From Deltaproteobacteria bacterium (lineage in GTDB: Bacteria > Desulfobacterota > Desulfobacteria > C00003060 > C00003106), in contig JAFDAE010000017.1 in the NCBI GenBank assembly GCA_019314005.1, positions 1-21,463 of the forward strand: DNA of 21,463 nt. The letters are read 5' to 3'. Position numbers and translations under genes: made by a program. The notes under the pieces are model-generated. The model was not told the origin of the DNA, made no database searches, and was given only the letters and a program-made list of their open reading frames with translations. Position 1 is the first letter of the stretch, and each line of letters opens with the position of its first letter. Below are positions 21,285-21,463 of the stretch, piece after piece.

Positions 21285-21463
21285 AAACACCTGAACTCGT
21301 AGTATCGGCTGTGCCCCATATTCATGGTGGTAACTCCATTCAAAAGATCATGATGAATACTCTTATTGCTTTGATCCCGGCCGTGGTCATTGGGATATAT
21401 TTTTTTGGCATGGACACTATCAGGGTAGTAGTCATTGCTATGGCGTCCGCGGTTGCATGGGAG
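21281..21463 (+). CDS. rnfD: Ion-translocating Rnf complex subunit D, N-terminal part (cut by window edge)
   Basis: The first 61 codons of a membrane subunit of the Rnf complex. They include the family start VVSAVPHIHGGNSIQKIMMNTLIALIPAVVIGIYFFG and the beginning of a second helix. RnfD later carries a covalently bound FMN, beyond this window. The ATG overlaps the rnfC stop (ATGA) and has AGGAG upstream, so translation is coupled. The expected order C-D continues, with G, E, A and B likely to follow. Confidence 0.93.
   Translation, partial: MKTPELVVSAVPHIHGGNSIQKIMMNTLIALIPAVVIGIYFFGMDTIRVVVIAMASAVAWE

Noticed and set aside
1..21463. tRNA or rRNA genes.
   Set aside because: No cloverleaf-like segment with a TTCGA-type loop or rRNA-like stretch was seen by eye in the spacers; the GGTTCGA near 19490 lies in the S23 fragment and has no matching arms.

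Overview
The window looks like chromosomal DNA of an anaerobic bacterium, most likely Desulfobacterota (a delta-proteobacterial type). That rests on the mix of genes: sigma-54 activators, a kinase with a haem motif and a 'two-CW' cysteine domain, an Mrp antiporter with Mbh-type small subunits, and the start of an Rnf cluster. It is an inference from gene content, not a taxonomic identification.

Layout. (1) 1-1587, minus strand: the 5' part of valS (cut by the window edge) and, upstream of it, a small acidic protein with its own terminator. (2) 1644-1827: a 184-bp palindromic repeat element. (3) 2010-8329, plus strand: four signalling genes, namely a REC-GAF-AAA+-Fis sigma-54 response regulator, a membrane histidine kinase with a CxxCH haem motif, a REC-PAS-histidine kinase, and a lone receiver. 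They end at a strong bidirectional terminator. (4) 8518-9384, minus: a tandem universal stress protein (Usp). (5) 9385-9995: a divergent control region with a helically phased GTAC-motif array and a good sigma-54 -24/-12 promoter facing right. (6) 9996-19255, plus: a truncated Usp and then an Mrp/Mbh-type cation/proton antiporter cluster (E, B, F, G, DUF4040, MbhE-like, C and three large antiporter subunits). It is interrupted by a second sigma-54-activator-like gene. (7) 19256-19982: a gene-poor stretch with a second palindromic element, short-period repeats and a fragment of a four-helix-bundle (S23) gene. (8) 19983-end: rnfC and the start of rnfD.

How it may work together (inference). The haem/cysteine kinase could sense redox and phosphorylate the NtrC-type regulator. 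The regulator could bind the GTAC array and drive the usp-mrp operon from the sigma-54 promoter. The operon itself encodes a close paralogue of the regulator that keeps the same DNA-binding helix-turn-helix but has lost nearly every residue needed for ATP hydrolysis and sigma-54 contact. That suggests built-in negative feedback or a co-regulator. The Mrp complex and the adjacent Rnf complex would both act on the membrane ion gradient.

The other unusual signal is a set of seven intergenic islands of 7-8-nt degenerate tandem units. Each island has its own unit. One pair of islands flanks the S23 gene fragment in inverted orientation, and another pair brackets mrpB plus the defective activator.
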